Assembly: GCA_030829925.1 (NCBI GenBank)
Contig: JAURNZ010000065.1
Span: 1 to 8,462 of the forward strand
Reading direction: 5' to 3'
Length of the DNA: 8,462 nucleotides
From: Gammaproteobacteria bacterium
GTDB lineage: Bacteria; Pseudomonadota; Gammaproteobacteria; Comchoanobacterales; Comchoanobacteraceae
This document shows, piece after piece, positions 7,005-8,462 of this stretch. Positions within the stretch are counted from its first letter, which is position 1. Each line of letters opens with the position of its first letter. A program made the position numbers and the translations under genes. A model generated the notes under the pieces. The model was not told where the DNA came from, ran no database searches, and worked only from the letters and a program-made list of their open reading frames with translations.

Positions 7005-7776
7005 CCCCTCAAAAAAGATCACCACAAAAGACATTCAGGAACTTTACTACATTACAGATATAGATAATGTACCAAGCATATTAGACAAAGGGATCTTATC
7101 TCACAATGACGCCCAAGACATACCACATACAGATATTTCAAATAAAACCATTCAGTCATTAAGAAAAGATAAAGCCATTCAACTGAATGACCAGCATAAA
7201 ACAACATTGCCTCTATGGTCTTTTGTATGCTTATTTGCCCAACCACATAATGCAATGATGTATGTATCAAGGGGTAAACATATTTGTGTATTACGCATAG
7301 ATAAGGCCATCCTAGAACGCGATGATATTTATATTTCTGATCGCAATGCAAGCTGTCACAACGCCTCATTTTCGAAAGCAGAGAATTGGGCATTAACAAA
7401 TAAAACAGCAAGGTGCCTGTATTCAAGGCATTCGCTGCCATATAGCACAAACACCATAGATCCCAACGATTATAAATCAATAAGACAGTTAGAAATACTT
7501 TGCCCGAAGAAGGTTGCAAAAGAATTTATCCTGGGGTTTTTCGCGAAACAAAAAGAAGACATGGAAGTATTATTAGACATTGTAAAAGATAAATTGCTGT
7601 CTTTATCAGTTACTATGAATGCAAATATATTTTTCTTAGGAAAATCCTTACGATTAAATACCTTTACGCCAATCACTAAAAACACCATTGATGTCAAAGA
7701 TTCTGAGAATGTCCACGCTAAGGATGATCATGATGAAAACAAGATTATCCTTGGATTTAGTAGTTTTTCTATTTAA
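6997..7776 (+). CDS. DarT-like DNA ADP-ribosyltransferase (DUF4433), no DarG visible
   Basis: DarT enzymes use NAD+ to ADP-ribosylate bases in DNA and act as toxins, normally held in check by the macrodomain antitoxin DarG. The N-terminus has LYYITDIDNVPSILDKGIL (16-34), matching the family's YHITHxxNLxxIL start but with Tyr and Asp for the two His. Next come ISNKTIQSLRKDKAI (47-61), then the block around LFAQPHNAMMY (79-89), where homologues have YFxxRNPMLY. ICVLRIDKAIL (96-106), ISDRNAS (113-119) and RQLEILCP (163-170) follow; E166 sits where the catalytic Glu of the family is expected. The last 75 or so residues extend beyond the core and end in an acidic tail. That 28-residue tail is repeated downstream at 8125-8211. 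The gene overlaps prmC by eight bases (ATGTTTAG) and has a poor ribosome site, so translation is likely coupled. Activity is inferred, not shown. Confidence 0.78.
   Translation: MFSPSKKITTKDIQELYYITDIDNVPSILDKGILSHNDAQDIPHTDISNKTIQSLRKDKAIQLNDQHKTTLPLWSFVCLFAQPHNAMMYVSRGKHICVLRIDKAILERDDIYISDRNASCHNASFSKAENWALTNKTARCLYSRHSLPYSTNTIDPNDYKSIRQLEILCPKKVAKEFILGFFAKQKEDMEVLLDIVKDKLLSLSVTMNANIFFLGKSLRLNTFTPITKNTIDVKDSENVHAKDDHDENKIILGFSSFSI
7720..7752 (+). other. Potential RNA hairpin in DarT tail coding, copy A
   Basis: AAGGATGATC at 7720-7729 can pair with GATTATCCTT at 7743-7752 around a 13-base loop. The ten-pair stem contains one G-U pair. The same stem occurs in copy B (8155-8187), where that pair is G-C. 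It lies inside coding sequence, and a TTTTT run begins about ten bases after it, so weak termination or transcript stabilisation is possible but unproven. Confidence 0.4.
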
Positions 7777-7803
7777 TATTTTTTGGTTTTAAAAAATATT
7801 AAA
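7772..7803. other. AT-only perfect inverted repeat over the DarT stop codon
   Basis: TTTAATATTTTTT (7772-7784) and AAAAAATATTAAA (7791-7803) are perfect 13-base complements around the loop GGTTTT. The stop codon TAA of the DarT-like gene lies within the left arm. There is no G-C pair and no T-run after the stem on the plus strand, so it is a weak terminator candidate; it could also be an AT-rich protein-binding or easily melted site. In copy B the corresponding region is no longer a perfect palindrome. Confidence 0.45.
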
Positions 7804-7821
7804 AAACAATTGCTTATGCGC

Positions 7822-7827
7822 TATAAT
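7822..7827 (+). promoter_or_regulatory. -10 box (TATAAT), copy A
   Basis: A perfect TATAAT lies 24 bases before the ATG at 7852. The best -35 candidate 17 bases upstream is TTAAAA (7799-7804), matching four of six consensus bases but overlapping the AT-only inverted repeat. The -10 box and the bases around it (CTATAATTAATTTA) are conserved in copy B while the sequence further upstream is not, which supports function. Confidence 0.65.
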
Positions 7828-7851
7828 TAATTTAGAAATAGGAGAATAATA

Positions 7852-8019
7852 ATGAAAAATTTATATCTAATCACTTTGTTGAGTCTCTTTATGGTCAATG
7901 CTTCATATGCTCAAGAAGATGATAATGTCGAAGATACAAATGAAGCATCTGAGATGGAAAGTGCAAGTCAATCAAGTGAAGGTGAAATTTCAAATACTGA
8001 AAGTGCTATCGGGCTCTGA
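7852..8019 (+). CDS. Small secreted acidic Ser/Glu-rich peptide, probably frameshifted
   Basis: This 55-codon gene has an excellent ribosome site: AGGAG at 7840-7844, seven bases before the ATG, below a perfect -10 box. Residues 1-20, MKNLYLITLLSLFMVNASYA, form a Sec signal peptide with S-Y-A at the cleavage site. The mature part is very acidic and rich in Ser, Glu, Asp and Asn, with no Cys and almost no positive charge, and is probably disordered. It stops at TGA 8017-8019 after GGG CTC. Moving forward one base there opens a frame that continues in the same acidic style (SDNLDNEEVESASGDDI) to TAA at 8066-8068, giving about 71 residues. Either one base was gained in the GGG run at 8011-8013, or the site is recoded. 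The family is not recognised. The signal peptide is shared with the gene at 8297. Confidence 0.7.
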   Translation: MKNLYLITLLSLFMVNASYAQEDDNVEDTNEASEMESASQSSEGEISNTESAIGL

Positions 8020-8068
8020 TAATTTGGATAACGAGGAGGTAGAAAGCGCTTCCGGTGATGATATTTAA
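8020..8068 (+). pseudogene. Displaced 3' end of the acidic peptide gene
   Basis: Reading the +1 frame from 8015 gives 17 codons that keep the composition of the gene before it: Asp, Glu, Asn and Ser dominate, and the residues E-S-A-S recur as in the upstream part (MESAS and VESAS). It ends at TAA 8066-8068. The continuity of composition across the frame change is the evidence that this was, or is, part of one reading frame with the gene starting at 7852. Confidence 0.55.
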
Positions 8069-8087
8069 ATTCTCTGAAGGAGGGTGG

Positions 8088-8141
8088 ATGATCAAATCCT
8101 TTAAATCAATCTCATCAATACCTAGATGTCAAAGATTCTGA
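8088..8141 (+). CDS. Possible 17-codon ORF behind a strong Shine-Dalgarno
   Basis: AAGGAGGG (8077-8084) is the strongest ribosome-binding sequence in the window and stands a few bases before ATG at 8088. The reading frame encodes only 17 residues, MIKSFKSISSIPRCQRF, and enters the repeated DarT tail in the wrong frame before stopping at TGA 8139-8141. It may be the surviving 5' end of a gene cut off when repeat copy B was placed there, a short leader peptide, or chance. No promoter is evident directly before it. Confidence 0.25.
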   Translation: MIKSFKSISSIPRCQRF

Positions 8142-8211
8142 GAATATCCACACGAAGGATGATCATGATGAAAACACGATCATCCTTGGATTTAGTAGTT
8201 TTTCTATTTAA
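8125..8211 (+). pseudogene. Detached C-terminal tail of a DarT-like gene
   Basis: This stretch encodes a 28-residue sequence ending LGFSSFSI and a TAA, matching the end of the DarT-like protein (residues 232-259) with three substitutions (Val to Ile, Ala to Thr, Lys to Thr). The frame is open only back to a TGA at 8089-8091 and has no start codon or ribosome site. The upstream bases do not match the DarT gene convincingly. It is best read as a remnant left by duplication or recombination, carried along as the 5' part of the leader cassette. Confidence 0.8.
8155..8187 (+). other. Potential RNA hairpin in DarT tail fragment, copy B
   Basis: AAGGATGATC (8155-8164) and GATCATCCTT (8178-8187) form a perfect ten-base inverted repeat around a 13-base loop. 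Compared with copy A the stem keeps all pairs, and the single change makes G-U into G-C. That change is also synonymous (ATT to ATC, Ile), so selection on RNA structure and selection on the codon cannot be separated here. Confidence 0.4.
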
Positions 8212-8266
8212 TATTTTGTGTGTTTAAAAAACTAAATTAAAAAAATAAAAACAATCACTTATGGCC

Positions 8267-8272
8267 TATAAT
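8267..8272 (+). promoter_or_regulatory. -10 box (TATAAT), copy B
   Basis: A perfect TATAAT lies 24 bases before the ATG at 8297, the same distance as in copy A. No good -35 box lies at 16-18 bases: the spacing region is a run of A and T. The core CTATAATTAATTTA is kept between copies. Confidence 0.62.
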
Positions 8273-8296
8273 TAATTTATAAACAGGAGAATAATA

Positions 8297-8410
8297 ATGA
8301 AAAATTTATATCTAATCACTTTATTGAGCCTTTTTATGGTCAATGCTTCATATGCAGTTGTCCCTACCAGTGATTGCATACACCCGCACTTGGAAGGCTG
8401 TAGCCAGTAG
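8297..8410 (+). CDS. Small secreted two-cysteine peptide
   Basis: This 37-codon gene has AGGAG at 8285-8289, seven bases before the ATG, and the same conserved -10 box as its neighbour. Residues 1-20 are identical to the signal peptide of the gene at 7852. The predicted mature peptide, VVPTSDCIHPHLEGCSQ, has 17 residues with Cys at positions 27 and 35 of the precursor, two His and two Pro. The cysteines could close a seven-residue loop by a disulfide after export to the periplasm, or bind metal together with the His. The frame ends with TAG at 8408-8410. No family is recognised. Synonymous-only differences in the leader argue that the leader, at least, has been under selection. It lies too close to the edge to know whether further cassettes follow. 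Confidence 0.68.
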   Translation: MKNLYLITLLSLFMVNASYAVVPTSDCIHPHLEGCSQ

Positions 8411-8462
8411 GTAAAAGTTTGTAGTTTAGGTCGCATTAAATGATGAGCTTGATCCCAAGTCA
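8411..8462. other. Right edge, no feature recognised
   Basis: The last 52 bases show no start codon with a ribosome site, no hairpin with a T-run and no match to the leader cassette. Whether a third cassette or other element follows cannot be judged. Confidence 0.5.

Larger units (their letters stand above)
7690..7910 (+). repeat. Leader cassette, copy A
   Basis: This is the first copy of a directly repeated segment. It holds the last 28 codons and stop of the DarT-like gene, an AT-rich spacer, a TATAAT box, an AGGAG ribosome site and the first 19-20 codons of a small secreted peptide gene. The tail-coding 87 bases match copy B at 82 positions. The 59 bases of signal peptide coding match at 56. 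The spacer differs by substitutions and small insertions. The distance between the starts of the copies is 435 bases. Confidence 0.92.
8125..8355 (+). repeat. Leader cassette, copy B
   Basis: This is the second copy of the segment at 7690-7910. It contains the DarT tail fragment, an AT-rich spacer about ten bases longer than in copy A, TATAAT, AGGAG and the same signal peptide coding. All base changes within signal peptide codons are synonymous (Leu9, Ser11, Leu12, Ala20). Similarity to copy A ends at the Ala20 codon, that is, at the predicted signal peptidase cleavage site. Confidence 0.92.

Noticed and set aside
7052..7519. A 155-codon open frame on the minus strand inside the DarT-like gene
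   Set aside because: It lies opposite a coherent DUF4433 protein, has no ribosome site, and its translation is a Cys/Tyr/Leu-rich mix typical of antisense reading.
8011..8021. A prfB-type programmed frameshift as the main explanation of the acidic gene
   Set aside because: CTC would re-pair badly on TCT and there is no strong Shine-Dalgarno-like stimulator at the right distance; a simple indel is more likely.
7690..8355. An insertion sequence or CRISPR-like array as the cause of the repeat
   Set aside because: There are only two copies about 435 bases apart, with no transposase, no terminal inverted repeats, and unit lengths far from CRISPR repeats.
8408..8449. Readthrough of the TAG ending the two-cysteine peptide into a longer product
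   Set aside because: The following ten or so codons do contain a Cys, but nothing in the sequence supports suppression and the continuation has no recognisable pattern.

Overview
The window reads as an AT-rich gammaproteobacterial chromosome segment. The evidence is the ctaB/ctaA/SURF1 cytochrome oxidase assembly cluster with a DUF2909 neighbour, an EF-P beta-lysylation enzyme of EpmB type, and compact, overlapping genes. A Legionellales-like intracellular or host-associated bacterium is possible, but the sequence does not prove it.

Region 1 (1-2663, minus strand) is a tight operon for aa3-type cytochrome c oxidase assembly, read right to left: SURF1, a small thioredoxin-like/SCO-like protein with a CxxxC pair, heme A synthase CtaA (COX15) and heme O synthase CtaB, which runs off the left edge. 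Every junction overlaps by 1 or 4 bases, so translation is probably coupled. A 69-base divergent spacer separates it from region 2.

Region 2 (2733-7776, plus strand) begins with a small DUF2909 membrane protein. It continues with a membrane fatty acid desaturase, an exported OmpA-like protein, an exported DUF2807-like (GIN/beta-helix) protein, EpmB, PrmC (HemK) and a DarT-like DNA ADP-ribosyltransferase. From the desaturase onward gaps are at most 18 bases and three junctions overlap, suggesting one six-gene transcription unit. EpmB and PrmC both modify translation factors (EF-P, and RF1/RF2). The DarT-like toxin is odd here: it overlaps prmC, and no DarG macrodomain antitoxin is visible next to it.

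Region 3 (7690-8462) is the most unusual part. A segment of about 220-230 bases occurs twice, 435 bases apart. It contains the last 28 codons of the DarT-like gene, an AT-rich spacer with a perfect TATAAT, a strong AGGAG ribosome site and a 20-residue Sec signal peptide. Similarity stops almost exactly at the predicted signal peptidase site. One copy continues into a very acidic Ser/Glu-rich peptide that appears to carry a one-base frameshift. The other continues into a 17-residue peptide with two cysteines. This looks like a modular cassette that puts one promoter and secretion leader on unrelated small cargo peptides, and it is the best candidate here for an undescribed system.

No tRNA, rRNA, CRISPR array or transposase was recognised.
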